From the NCBI GenBank assembly GCA_964650885.1, contig CAZYXG010000011.1, positions 1 to 56,443 of the forward strand: a DNA stretch of 56,443 nucleotides. The letters are read 5' to 3'. Below the pieces are notes generated by a model. The model ran no database searches. It worked only from the letters and a program-made list of their open reading frames with translations, and was not told where the DNA came from. Source of the DNA: JAPLFM01 sp964650885 (lineage in GTDB: Bacteria; Bacteroidota; Ignavibacteria; Kapaibacteriales; UBA2268). Positions within the stretch are counted from its first letter, which is position 1. Each line of letters starts with the position of its first letter. A program made the translations under genes and the position numbers. This document shows, piece by piece, positions 7,705 through 17,291 of this stretch.

Positions 7705-9897
7705 ATGGCTACTTTTGAAAACATACGTAAACTTTCACCATTTGCATTGGGGGCTTTTGCAATAATCTTTGTTGGGTTTATGATTTTGCAGGATTCAGAT
7801 ATTCAAGGTTTGATTAGTCCAGGCTCTGATATTAAAGGAGCAATTGTTGGAGAGATAAACGGTAAGAAAATATCTTACATAGATTTTGAAAACAAAGTGA
7901 AAGAAGTAGTGGAAGCTCAAAGAGCTCAAATGAAAGGAAAAGATGCTGAAAACATTAAGGAAAATGTAATCAGAGATCAAGTTTGGGAAAACTATGTAAA
8001 CGAAATGCTTTTGCAATCGAAAGCTGAAGAAACTGGTATTTCTTTAGATGCGGAAGTAATTTCAGACATCGTTTTCAATTCTCCTCCAGAAGAACTAAGA
8101 AAACCATTCACTGATTCTGCTGGTAGATTCAATCGTGAGCTTTATGTTAAAATTGTTACTAACCCAGAAACAATTGTGAACTATATGGGCGGCGATGTTA
8201 ACAAGATACCTGCTGATGAAAAAAGAAAAGTAATTGAAAACTTTAGAAATCAATTAATTGGTATCGAAAAAAACTTAGTCACTCAAATTGCAGCTACTCA
8301 CATTAATACAATGATAGGCACAATTGCAGGAGTTATTTCTCCTACTTATGCTAAAATCAAAATGCTTCAAGAAGCTCAATCGGCAGATGTGAGTTTGATG
8401 GCATTTTCTACTAAAGATATTGACCCTTCAAAAGTAAATGTTTCTGATGAAGACATTAATAAATACTACGAAGAACACAAACAATATTACAAACAAAAAG
8501 ATGTTCGCAAATTGAAATATGTTATTTTCCCTTTGCAACCTTCTGCTGCTGATTCTGCTAGAGCAAATAAGAAACTTGGTATTCTTACTTCTGAATTAGC
8601 TAAATCGGAAGATATGAAAGTGAAAGATAGTTTACTCACTTTGAAAATGAATGAATTCAATGCAGAATTAATTGATTATTCTTTCATGTCGGATGTTGAA
8701 CCTAGCGATGTAAGTTTCATTAGAGAAGCTCCTAAGGGTTCTATTCTTGGCCCAATTGATTATATGAATTCAAAATTATTCTATAAAATTGATGATAGAA
8801 GAGAAAGTGCAGACCCACAAGTTAAGATTTCTCACATTTTGATTCCGTTCGGAGCAAACAAAGATAGCGCTAAGCAGCAAGCTAACGATGTTTTAGCAAA
8901 AGCAAAAGGTGGAGAAAACTTTGCAACTTTAGCTCAACAATTTTCTACTGACCAACAATCAGCTCAGCAAGGTGGAGACTTAGGTTTCTTCAAAAAAACT
9001 GGTATGATTAAACCACTTGCAGATGCTTCTTTCTCGGCAAATGTTGGAGATATAGTTGGACCAGTTGAAACTCAATTTGGTTGGCACATTGTGAAAATTG
9101 ACGATAAAAAAGTAGAAGAAATCAAATATTCTAAAATTGCAATTTCATTTAATATTACAGAAGACACCAAAAAAACTTTGAAAAGACAAGCAATTGCTTT
9201 GAAAACAGAAGTTGAAAAAGGTGGAAACTTCGATGATTTAGCTAAGAAAAACAAATACCAAGTGATGGAAACTGGCTTCTTCACTCGTTTCAATAAAACA
9301 TTGAATAGCCAATACTTAACAAATTTAGCATTTGAATCTAAGATTGGAACTGTTTTAGATCCAAAATTAGTTGATAATTTCGGTGTTATATTAGCTTATG
9401 TTTCTGAAGAAAGAACTCCTGGTATTACTCCTTTAGTAGATAAAAAAGCTGAGATTAAAAACATTTTAACAAGAAACAAAATGTTAGATATGGTTAAATC
9501 TCAAGCAGAATCAGCTTATGCTAAAGTAAAAACTACTGATAACTTATTGAATGCTTCTACAATAGACCCAACTTTAACTTGCGAAAAAGCTGATAGCATT
9601 AGAAATACTGGTATGATTCCTGGCAGATTTGCTAATGAATTTGGATTAACTAGCAAAATATTTGGAGCAGAATTAAATAAAGTTTCTGAGCCATACCGTG
9701 GTGAGAATTCTTACTTTATTTACCAAGTTACACGTAGAAACAACATTTCAGATCAAGAAATTAATACAAGACTTCTAGACTATGTTCAAAGAATGTCAGT
9801 TCAGGCAAGACAAAATTCATTTGAAACTTGGTTGGCAAATGCTAAATCTGAAATCAAATATGTTGATAATAGAACTAAACATTATACTGAGTTTTAA
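7705..9897 (+). CDS. PpiD/SurA-type peptidylprolyl isomerase, membrane-anchored
   Basis: A 730-residue periplasmic folding factor anchored by one N-terminal helix (about residues 11-29), like PpiD. An SurA_N-like chaperone region follows (INGKKISYIDFENKVKEV onward). A parvulin domain lies at about residues 373-470, with the typical VKISHILIPFG start, the GGDLGFFKKTGMIKPLADA core and VGPVETQFGWHIVKIDD end. Another parvulin-like or chaperone segment and a long C-terminal region follow. It probably helps outer-membrane proteins fold after Sec export. The gene is monocistronic, with a good promoter upstream and a terminator downstream. Call is firm at family level; PpiD versus SurA orthology is inferred from the anchor and length. 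Confidence 0.9.
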   Translation: MATFENIRKLSPFALGAFAIIFVGFMILQDSDIQGLISPGSDIKGAIVGEINGKKISYIDFENKVKEVVEAQRAQMKGKDAENIKENVIRDQVWENYVNEMLLQSKAEETGISLDAEVISDIVFNSPPEELRKPFTDSAGRFNRELYVKIVTNPETIVNYMGGDVNKIPADEKRKVIENFRNQLIGIEKNLVTQIAATHINTMIGTIAGVISPTYAKIKMLQEAQSADVSLMAFSTKDIDPSKVNVSDEDINKYYEEHKQYYKQKDVRKLKYVIFPLQPSAADSARANKKLGILTSELAKSEDMKVKDSLLTLKMNEFNAELIDYSFMSDVEPSDVSFIREAPKGSILGPIDYMNSKLFYKIDDRRESADPQVKISHILIPFGANKDSAKQQANDVLAKAKGGENFATLAQQFSTDQQSAQQGGDLGFFKKTGMIKPLADASFSANVGDIVGPVETQFGWHIVKIDDKKVEEIKYSKIAISFNITEDTKKTLKRQAIALKTEVEKGGNFDDLAKKNKYQVMETGFFTRFNKTLNSQYLTNLAFESKIGTVLDPKLVDNFGVILAYVSEERTPGITPLVDKKAEIKNILTRNKMLDMVKSQAESAYAKVKTTDNLLNASTIDPTLTCEKADSIRNTGMIPGRFANEFGLTSKIFGAELNKVSEPYRGENSYFIYQVTRRNNISDQEINTRLLDYVQRMSVQARQNSFETWLANAKSEIKYVDNRTKHYTEF

Positions 9898-9930
9898 TTA
9901 AACTCTGTACGACTTAGTGACTAATTTGAA

Positions 9931-9959
9931 AGCCCTGCATTTAATTGTAGGGCTTTTTT
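9931..9959 (+). terminator. Intrinsic terminator after ppiD-like gene
   Basis: Stem AGCCCTGCA / TGTAGGGCT (nine pairs, one G-U) with a six-base central loop, then six T, about 35 nt after the stop codon. Confidence 0.88.
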
Positions 9960-10064
9960 GTTTGATTTCAATAGTTTTTCAAACCAGAAACGAACCAATT
10001 CGTTTAAAAAGCCGTAACTTGTAAGTCGTTAAGTAACAAAAAATTAAATTAAGTAAAAAAATTA

Positions 10065-11330
10065 ATGCAATTCCAATCTCTCAATCTAATTGAACCAATC
10101 CTAAAAGCACTCGAAGAAGAAGGATACACAACTCCAACACCAATTCAATCACAAGCTATACCAATTCTTTTAGAAGGTAAGGATTTATTGGGTTGTGCTC
10201 AAACTGGCACAGGAAAAACAGCAGCATTTGCTATTCCTATACTGCAATTATTGAGCAAAAGCAATGCAAAAGATAAAAAGAGAAGTGTAAGAAGCTTAAT
10301 TTTAACTCCTACAAGAGAGCTGGCAGTTCAAATTGGCGAAAGCTTTGAAGCTTATGGCAGACATACAGGTTTGAAATCTACTGTGATTTTCGGTGGAGTA
10401 AATCAAAAATCTCAAACTACTGCTTTAGTGCGTGGCGTAGATATTTTGGTTGCAACCCCAGGCAGATTGATAGATTTAATGCAGCAGGGACATTTGTCCT
10501 TAGCCGATGTAGAGTATTTTGTACTTGACGAAGCAGATAGAATGCTTGATATGGGCTTTATAAACGATATTAAGAAGATTTTAGTAGCATTGCCTAAGAA
10601 ACGCCAATCATTATTCTTTTCGGCCACTATGCCACAGGAAATCACAAAGTTAGCAAGTACTATTTTAGTGAATCCTGAGAAAGTAACTGTAACTCCTATT
10701 TCTTCAACAGTAGAAATAATTCAGCAAAGCGTATATTTCGTTGACAAAGGAAATAAGAATCCTTTATTAATAGAAATATTGAAAGATGAAAATATCAAAA
10801 CAGTATTAGTTTTCACTCGCACCAAACACGGTGCCGATAAAATAGTAAAACTTTTAACTAAATATAATATTAAAGCAGAAGCAATTCACGGCAATAAAGC
10901 ACAAAATGCAAGACAAAGAGCATTGAGCAATTTCAAAGCTCAGACCACTAGAGTTTTAGTGGCTACTGATATTGCAGCTCGTGGAATTGATGTGGACGAC
11001 TTGCAATATGTTATAAACTATGACATTCCGAATATATCCGAAACTTATGTACATAGAATCGGACGTACAGGAAGAGCTGGTGCTAAGGGTACAGCAATTT
11101 CATTCTGTGATATAGAAGAAAAAGAATATTTGCAAGATATTGAAAAGCTTATTGCAAAATCAATTCCAGTAATTGAGAATCACCCTTTTCCTATGGTAAA
11201 TTTAACTCCAGCCAAAGCTCCAAAACAGCAGCAACAAGGCAGAAATGGTGGTGGAAATTCAAGACACTACTATGCCTCAGTGAGCAGCAGTTCCAAAAAG
11301 CCATTTAGTAAACTAAAATCATCAAGATAA
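10065..11330 (+). CDS. DEAD-box RNA helicase, RhlE-like
   Basis: A 421-residue ATP-dependent RNA helicase. Motifs in order: the Q motif PTPIQSQAIP, Walker A AQTGTGKT (45-52), PTRELAVQ, TPGR, DEAD (155-158), SAT (186-188), the domain-2 RGIDVDD region (ATDIAARGIDVDD) and HRIGRTGRAG. The tail after about residue 375 is polar and basic, rich in Q, G, S and K (QQQQGRNGGGNSRHYY, SKKPFSKLKSSR), as in RhlE/CsdA-type enzymes, and probably binds RNA. Likely roles are ribosome assembly or mRNA turnover, especially in the cold. It has no operon partners and runs convergently into cheB. Confidence 0.93.
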   Translation: MQFQSLNLIEPILKALEEEGYTTPTPIQSQAIPILLEGKDLLGCAQTGTGKTAAFAIPILQLLSKSNAKDKKRSVRSLILTPTRELAVQIGESFEAYGRHTGLKSTVIFGGVNQKSQTTALVRGVDILVATPGRLIDLMQQGHLSLADVEYFVLDEADRMLDMGFINDIKKILVALPKKRQSLFFSATMPQEITKLASTILVNPEKVTVTPISSTVEIIQQSVYFVDKGNKNPLLIEILKDENIKTVLVFTRTKHGADKIVKLLTKYNIKAEAIHGNKAQNARQRALSNFKAQTTRVLVATDIAARGIDVDDLQYVINYDIPNISETYVHRIGRTGRAGAKGTAISFCDIEEKEYLQDIEKLIAKSIPVIENHPFPMVNLTPAKAPKQQQQGRNGGGNSRHYYASVSSSSKKPFSKLKSSR

Positions 11331-11361
11331 TTCAACTAATTATTTATTGAATTTGAAGTGT

Positions 11362-11390
11362 GTAGTTTATTTAAAGATTAAATAAACTAC
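11362..11390. terminator. Perfect 12-bp inverted repeat over the cheB stop codon
   Basis: GTAGTTTATTTA (11362-11373) and TAAATAAACTAC (11379-11390) pair perfectly around a 5-nt loop. It lies between the convergent rhlE-like gene and cheB and includes the cheB stop codon. There is no T run on either strand, so it may be a weak terminator or an mRNA 3' end stabiliser. Confidence 0.4.
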
Positions 11391-12462
11391 TCAAACATTT
11401 TGGCAAATTATCAAGTGAGTGAATTTCATCTACTACACCAGCAGATTGTAAAGATTTGGGCATGCCTGAAATAATTGAACTATCAACATCTTGGCTTAAT
11501 ACATAACCACCTAAGCTCTGTAATCTTGTCAATGATGAAGTACCATCGTTGCCCATACCAGTCATGATTAAACCAACTATTTGATGCTTGTAAACTTCAA
11601 TAGCTGAATTAAAAAATACATTTACTGAAGGAGCATATACATCATTATCTGGTTTTTTATCGTTGATTGTAATTTTAAGTAGTTTAGTGATATTCATCTG
11701 CCTTCCACCAGGTGCTATATAAACATTACCAGGTAAAAATCTATCGCCTTCTTCCGCTTCTTTCACATGAGCTTCTGTTAAAGTATCTAATCTATTTGCA
11801 AAAGACTTTGTAAAGTGGGGGGGCATGTGCTGCACAATGAAAATAGGAACTGGTAATTTAGGCAAATTCTCAAATAACTTAATCAAACTTTGAGGTCCAC
11901 CAGTTGAAATTCCAATCATAATTAATTTAATATCAGATGGGTTAGGTCTTGGTTTGCCAAGTAATGACTTATTTCTTGATAAAACTTTACTTATTTTAGA
12001 ATCAGTTTCTCTTTTAATAATTGCTCTTTGAGTAAAGTTAAAATTACTAGTTTTTTTAACTTCAGTTTCTTCTATATGAAATTGTTTTACTTTATCAATG
12101 ATAATTTGCTTCATTGATTCAATATCTTCATTTGAAGTTTTCTTAGTTACATAATCAACAGCACCAATACTTAAAGCTTCTATTGTGGATTCTGCACCTT
12201 CGGCAGTAAGTGTACTAACCATTATTACACGAGTTGGGGCAACACGCATTATTTCTTTTAGAGCTTGAATACCTGTCATAATTGGCATTTCAATATCCAT
12301 TGTAATAATATCGGGCTTCAATTCTATTGCTTTTTGAACTCCTTCCTTTCCATTTTTGGCAAGACCAACTATATCTATACCACCTGCACTAGATAGAATG
12401 CGTGATATTACAGTTCTCATAAAGAGAGAATCATCAACAATTAAAACCCTAATATTGCGCAT
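11371..12462 (-). CDS. cheB: Chemotaxis response regulator protein-glutamate methylesterase
   Basis: CheB, 363 residues, removes methyl groups from (and deamidates) chemoreceptor glutamates. The N-terminal receiver domain has DD at 10-11, the phospho-acceptor Asp56 in TMDIEMPIMTG, and the VSTLT and KK (YVTKKTS) conserved switch residues. A linker of about 60 residues follows. The methylesterase domain has Ser186 in GISTGG (the family norm is GASTGG), His212 in QHMPPHF and Asp306 in MTGMGNDG, so the catalytic triad is complete. No cheA, cheR, cheW, cheY or receptor gene is nearby. It sits 95 nt downstream of mutB on the same strand, with a weak own promoter at best. Confidence 0.93.
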   Translation of the reverse strand: MRNIRVLIVDDSLFMRTVISRILSSAGGIDIVGLAKNGKEGVQKAIELKPDIITMDIEMPIMTGIQALKEIMRVAPTRVIMVSTLTAEGAESTIEALSIGAVDYVTKKTSNEDIESMKQIIIDKVKQFHIEETEVKKTSNFNFTQRAIIKRETDSKISKVLSRNKSLLGKPRPNPSDIKLIMIGISTGGPQSLIKLFENLPKLPVPIFIVQHMPPHFTKSFANRLDTLTEAHVKEAEEGDRFLPGNVYIAPGGRQMNITKLLKITINDKKPDNDVYAPSVNVFFNSAIEVYKHQIVGLIMTGMGNDGTSSLTRLQSLGGYVLSQDVDSSIISGMPKSLQSAGVVDEIHSLDNLPKCLSSLFNL

Positions 12463-12557
12463 ATAAAATTAAAAATTATAAAAAATAACTAACTAGACTC
12501 TCAATTTAATAAAAACAATCTTTATTTAAGCCATAGAATAGAAATAATTGATTAATA

Positions 12558-14690
12558 TCAATCTATTAATTCTATTAGCTTATTGATTATTTTCACTGCT
12601 GCTAATGGTATTTTTGTGCCTGGTCCGAACACATCGAAAACTCCATTTGTAAAAAGAAACTCATAATCTTGTTTTGGAATCACACCACCAGCAACAATCA
12701 AAATATCTTCCCTACCATATTTAGCTAATTCTTTAACTAACTGTGGAATAAGAGTTTTATGACCAGCAGCCAATGTAGAAACACCAATTATATGTACATC
12801 ATTTTCAACTGCTTGTTTAGCAGTTTCTTCAGGAGTTTGGAAAAGTGGCCCCATATCTACATCGAAACCAAAATCTGCAAACGCAGTCGCAATAACTTTA
12901 GCACCTCTGTCATGTCCATCTTGCCCCATTTTTGCTATCAAGATACGAGGTCTTCTACCAGAGATTTTATGGAAATATTCTGTTAAATCTCTAAGATTTT
13001 CTAATTCTTTTTGTTCCATATAAACACTCGAATAAACTCCAGAAACAGTTCTATTTGAAGCTTTATGTCTGCCAGTAATAATTTCAATAGAATAAGATAT
13101 TTCACCTAAAGTTGCATCGGCTCTTGCTGCTTCAATTGAAAGTTCTAATAAATTGCCATTTCCAGTTTTGACAGCTTCTGTAATTTTAGCTAAAGCTATT
13201 TCAACTTTATTGCTGTCTCTTTGACTTTTCAATTGATTTAATCGTGCTATTTGTGAATCTCTAACAGCTGTGTTATCAACTTCAAGTATGTCAAAGTCAT
13301 AATCATATTTGCTTTTAAAGGCATTTACACCTACAATAATATCTTCATTTGAATCAATTTTCGCCTGTTTGCGAGCAGCAGCTTCTTCTATTTTTAATTT
13401 TGGATAGCCTGACTCAATTGCTTTTGCCATACCGCCCATTTCTTCAATTTCATCTATATGCTCCCAAGCTTTTTTTATTAACTCTTCAGTCAAATATTCA
13501 ATCAAGTATGAGCCACCAAATGGGTCAATCACTCTGCAAATGTCTGTTTCTTCTTGAATATAAAGTTGTGTATTCCTTGCTATTCTTGCAGATGTTTCAG
13601 TTGGCAAAGCTATAGCTTCATCGAAAGAGTTTGTATGCAACGATTGAGTACCACCAAAAACTGCAGCCAGAGCTTCAATTGTAGTTCTAGCTATGTTATT
13701 CAATGGGTCTTGTTCGGTCAAACTCCAACCAGATGTTTGGCAATGAGTTCTTAGAATTAATGATTTGGGATTTTCTGGATTAAATGATTTTATTATTCTA
13801 GCCCACATAATTCGTGCAGCTCTCATTTTAGCAATTTCCATATAGAAATTCATACCAATGCCCCAAAAGAAAGAAAGGCGAGGAGCAAAAGAATCTATAT
13901 CAATACCTGCTTTAATTCCAGTACGAATGTAATCTAATCCATCTGCTAAGGTATATGCTAATTCAATATCGGCAGTAGCTCCAGCTTCTTGGATATGATA
14001 ACCAGAAATTGAGATACTATTAAATTTAGGCATATTCTTAGAAGTATATTCAAAAATGTCACCTATTATTCTCATTGAAATAGCTGGAGGGTAGATATAG
14101 GTATTTCGAACCATATATTCTTTTAGAATGTCGTTTTGAATAGTACCAGATAATTTATCCTGACTAATTCCTTTTTTTTCAGCAGAAACTATATAAAAAG
14201 CCAGAACTGGCAGCACTGCTCCATTCATTGTCATTGAAACTGAAATTTCGTCGAGAGGAATACCATCGAACAATATATCCGTATCTAAGGAAGAGTCAAT
14301 AGCAACACCAGCTTTCCCAACATCACCAGTAACTCTTGGGTGGTCAGAGTCATAGCCCCTATGAGTAGCTAAATCAAAAGCAACAGATAAACCTTTTTGT
14401 CCAGCAGCTAAGTTTTTTCTATAGAATGCATTAGATGCCTCGGCTGTAGAAAATCCTGCATATTGGCGAATTGTCCAAGGTTGATTTGTGTACATTGAAG
14501 GGTATGGTCCACGAATAAATGGAGCAGTACCTGGGAATGTATTGAGTAAGTTTTGTTCTAAATTTTCAAGCGAATCAAAATAGCTAAACAAATCAATTCC
14601 CTCATTAGTTTTCATTGAGTAATTGGATTCGAATTGCTTGTCAGTTGCTTTGAGCAAGTTTTCTTTAAATTTATTAAAATCAAATTTCAT
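12558..14690 (-). CDS. mutB: Methylmalonyl-CoA mutase large (catalytic) subunit
   Basis: Catalytic subunit of adenosylcobalamin-dependent methylmalonyl-CoA mutase, 710 residues. It interconverts succinyl-CoA and (R)-methylmalonyl-CoA, linking propionate metabolism to the TCA cycle. The N-terminal TIM barrel shows RGPYPSMYTNQPWTIRQYAG, SVAFDLATHRGYDSD, the VSMTMNGAVLP segment and RTHCQTSGWSLT. The C-terminal B12 domain has Asp591-x-His593-xx-Gly596 (DGHDRG) for base-off cobalamin binding and the STLAAGH and VAGGVIP loops. Its start overlaps the end of mutA by 11 nt, indicating a mutAB operon with translational coupling. No epimerase or MeaB chaperone gene is adjacent. Confidence 0.97.
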   Translation of the reverse strand: MKFDFNKFKENLLKATDKQFESNYSMKTNEGIDLFSYFDSLENLEQNLLNTFPGTAPFIRGPYPSMYTNQPWTIRQYAGFSTAEASNAFYRKNLAAGQKGLSVAFDLATHRGYDSDHPRVTGDVGKAGVAIDSSLDTDILFDGIPLDEISVSMTMNGAVLPVLAFYIVSAEKKGISQDKLSGTIQNDILKEYMVRNTYIYPPAISMRIIGDIFEYTSKNMPKFNSISISGYHIQEAGATADIELAYTLADGLDYIRTGIKAGIDIDSFAPRLSFFWGIGMNFYMEIAKMRAARIMWARIIKSFNPENPKSLILRTHCQTSGWSLTEQDPLNNIARTTIEALAAVFGGTQSLHTNSFDEAIALPTETSARIARNTQLYIQEETDICRVIDPFGGSYLIEYLTEELIKKAWEHIDEIEEMGGMAKAIESGYPKLKIEEAAARKQAKIDSNEDIIVGVNAFKSKYDYDFDILEVDNTAVRDSQIARLNQLKSQRDSNKVEIALAKITEAVKTGNGNLLELSIEAARADATLGEISYSIEIITGRHKASNRTVSGVYSSVYMEQKELENLRDLTEYFHKISGRRPRILIAKMGQDGHDRGAKVIATAFADFGFDVDMGPLFQTPEETAKQAVENDVHIIGVSTLAAGHKTLIPQLVKELAKYGREDILIVAGGVIPKQDYEFLFTNGVFDVFGPGTKIPLAAVKIINKLIELID

Positions 14691-16041
14691 ATTGCTTCAC
14701 TCGATTCAATTCTATTAATAAATTGTTCATTGTTTCTAATAGAAATAGCTGATTAAAAATAATCACGTTTTCTGGTAAATTCTCAAATTCTTTAGTTGGG
14801 AAAAGAATTGTAATTTTTCTATTTGGCAAAGTTTGAATAAATGTTCTTACTTCTTTACTATTATTGTTATTATCTGTGAAAACTATAATATTTTCAAAAT
14901 TATTGAAATCTATAACATTTTGTAAATCTTCTATTGATTCTAAAAATGTTCCTACAACAATTTTGAAACCAAGTGATTTGAAAAGTTTTTCTGTAAATTT
15001 TACTTTATCAATTACTGAATTTGGATTGCATAAAAATGCACAATAAATTGAATTATTATCTTTAAAATTAATTGATTGTATTTGCTCTAAGGTGTTTGTT
15101 AAATCATTAATATTGAAAGTGATGCTTGATATATTTGAATTAACAAACGAATACTTATTAACTCCAATCATTGTTTTCTTGAAATTGAACAAGTTGCTTT
15201 CGTCACTTGCTTTATTTCTATTAATAACTTCTTCAACATCTAATTTTGTTTCTATATTAGACATAACTTTATTAACAAAATCAAAAGATAGCTTATCAAT
15301 AAAATATGATCCATTTGTAGCATCAATACTACTTTTTATAATTGATTCGAATTCTAAAATTATATTTACATTTTGAGAAATAGTATTGCTAAGAGAATCT
15401 TCGCTTAAATTTGTTCTATCATAATTAGATGGCTCTGTAATGTCCGCCACTCCTAAATTTCCAGAAAGAGCTTCTGTTGTAATTCGGATTAAATTATTAT
15501 GTTCTTGAGAATAAGATTTGTTGTAACTACAAGATTCTGCAATAATTAGAAATTTCGATTGCGAAGCAAAACTTTCAAGTACCTTGCAAATCAAATATCG
15601 TAAAGCTCTTAGCTTTGCAATATTCAAATAAAAATCTTCTCTTAAAACTACTTTAAATAAGAAATTCTTCTTTTCGCCATTTTCAATATTTGTAATAAGT
15701 TCTTGAATTGCAAGAGTTACTTCACTAACTTGATTTAGACCTTTTTCAGAATATTGATTGCAAAAAATTGTAGAAAATAAATTATTATTTCTATTTAGTG
15801 AATAATTATTTCTTAATTCTGAATTTCCTGTGTAACTATCAAATATAACTTGAGAAATATTGCTAAAATAATTTTGTAAATTTTTATCTTTGAAATATAT
15901 AAAGTCAGTTGTTAACTTTTCGTTTAAATAGATGTCATTCAAAATAGAAGTATCTTCTGTTTTGATAGATTTTTGAACCAAAGATTGCCATTCATTAAAA
16001 TTTGCAGGTTCAATTAGAGGTAAAGTTTCAGAAAATTTCAT
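14680..16041 (-). CDS. mutA: Methylmalonyl-CoA mutase small subunit, shortened
   Basis: Non-catalytic partner of MutB, 453 residues against roughly 600 or more in most MutA proteins. The opening FNEWQSLVQKSIK matches the MutA N terminus (EWxxxVxKxLKG). The barrel-derived region keeps ANIAKLRALRYL-like (LNIAKLRALRYL) and the GSYFIDKL element corresponding to GSYxIExLT of MutB. The last 130 residues retain the fold pattern of a B12 domain but without DxHxxG, as expected for a small subunit. The sequence is very rich in N, S and I. Overlap with mutB (11 nt) and position support the call. The reduced size suggests loss of much of the barrel. Confidence 0.85.
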   Translation of the reverse strand: MKFSETLPLIEPANFNEWQSLVQKSIKTEDTSILNDIYLNEKLTTDFIYFKDKNLQNYFSNISQVIFDSYTGNSELRNNYSLNRNNNLFSTIFCNQYSEKGLNQVSEVTLAIQELITNIENGEKKNFLFKVVLREDFYLNIAKLRALRYLICKVLESFASQSKFLIIAESCSYNKSYSQEHNNLIRITTEALSGNLGVADITEPSNYDRTNLSEDSLSNTISQNVNIILEFESIIKSSIDATNGSYFIDKLSFDFVNKVMSNIETKLDVEEVINRNKASDESNLFNFKKTMIGVNKYSFVNSNISSITFNINDLTNTLEQIQSINFKDNNSIYCAFLCNPNSVIDKVKFTEKLFKSLGFKIVVGTFLESIEDLQNVIDFNNFENIIVFTDNNNNSKEVRTFIQTLPNRKITILFPTKEFENLPENVIIFNQLFLLETMNNLLIELNRVKQYEI

Positions 16042-16080
16042 ATTAATTTCACAAATAAATCACAAAAATTTCATCTATAA

Positions 16081-16110
16081 AAAAAAAGGGCATTTTCAAT
16101 AAATGCCCTT
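16081..16110 (-). terminator. Intrinsic terminator of queA
   Basis: On the minus strand a 10-bp stem (AAGGGCATTT / AAATGCCCTT) with a 5-nt loop precedes a run of T, 20 nt after the queA stop and before mutA. Confidence 0.88.
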
Positions 16111-16129
16111 GACTAGAAAATAGTTAGAT

Positions 16130-17173
16130 TTACTTAATTAAAAGTGCATCGCCATAAGCTAAGAATCTGTATTCAGATTTGATAGCTTTTCTATAAACTT
16201 TAAATATGTTTTCTTTTCCACCAAATGCAGCAGAAACAAGTAATGCTGGTGAAGCTGGCGGATGGAAGTTAGTCAAGAAAGCAGTAGCAACTTTGAAATC
16301 ATAAGGAGGATAAATATATTTATCTGTCCAACCTTTGCTTGGCTTAGTAGCTCCCGATGTCAATACCGATGATTCCAATGCTCTTAAAACACTAGTACCA
16401 ATTGCATAAACTTGCTTTTTAGCTTTTAAAGATTTATTGATAATTTCAGAGCATTCTCTAGAAATTTCATAATATTCAGAATACATTCTGTGTTTAGTCA
16501 AATCTTCAACTTCTATATTCTCGAATATACCTTGCCCAATATGCAAAACAACTTTTGCAATTTTAACACCTTTTGCTTCTAAAGCTTCAATTAGCTCAGG
16601 AGTGAAGTGCAAACCTGCACTTGGAGGAGCAATAGATGCCAAAAAGTTTTCATTAGAGAAAACAGTTTGATAAGTTTCTTTGTCCAATTCAGAAGGGTCT
16701 CTTTTAATATATTCAGGCAATGGCATTTCACCAATTCTTTCAATTACTTTGAATAAATTACCTTCATAGCTGAATCGAACTGTTCTTCCTCTGTTGGTTG
16801 TATTGTCAATCACTTCGCAATAAAACTTATTATTATCGAAGAAAATTTTATTTCCAATTCTCACTTTTCTTGCTGGTTCAACCAAAACATCCCAAATTCT
16901 GTCTTCTGCTTTCAGTTCTCTCAAAAGCATAACTTCAATTTTAGCGTTTGTTTTCTCTTTTTTACCAAAAACTCTTGCTGGAAACACTTTAGTTTCGTTC
17001 AAAACGATACAATCGCCACGCTTAAAATAATCTAATATTTCGTCAAATTTCTTTTCTTCAATTTCCCCAGTTTCCTTGCTCATCACCATTAGCTTCGATG
17101 AATCTCTTGGATCAGCTGGAAATTTGGCAATTAAATTTTTGGGTAGTGTGTACTTGAATTCCGAAAGTTTCAT
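16130..17173 (-). CDS. queA: S-adenosylmethionine:tRNA ribosyltransferase-isomerase
   Basis: QueA, 347 residues, the usual length. It transfers and isomerises the ribosyl group of SAM onto preQ1 in tRNA to make epoxyqueuosine. Family segments visible: LIAKFPADPRDSSKLMV, the CIVLNETKVFPARVFG strand, PLPEYIKRDPSELDKETYQT, ASIAPPSAGLHFTPELIE, IGQGIFENIEVEDLTKHRMYSE and TNFHPPASPALLVSAAFGG. It is flanked by its own terminator downstream and a 118-nt AT-rich space to htpG upstream, so it is likely monocistronic. No other queuosine gene is present here. Confidence 0.97.
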   Translation of the reverse strand: MKLSEFKYTLPKNLIAKFPADPRDSSKLMVMSKETGEIEEKKFDEILDYFKRGDCIVLNETKVFPARVFGKKEKTNAKIEVMLLRELKAEDRIWDVLVEPARKVRIGNKIFFDNNKFYCEVIDNTTNRGRTVRFSYEGNLFKVIERIGEMPLPEYIKRDPSELDKETYQTVFSNENFLASIAPPSAGLHFTPELIEALEAKGVKIAKVVLHIGQGIFENIEVEDLTKHRMYSEYYEISRECSEIINKSLKAKKQVYAIGTSVLRALESSVLTSGATKPSKGWTDKYIYPPYDFKVATAFLTNFHPPASPALLVSAAFGGKENIFKVYRKAIKSEYRFLAYGDALLIK

Positions 17174-17291
17174 TAAATATTTTCCTAAAAAAGATTTTTG
17201 TTTTTCGTTTAGATATAACTTTAAATATACAACAAAAAAAGACCAAAAGCAAGTAAATTCAACTATTTAAATTGCAATTGGTGATTATTAG

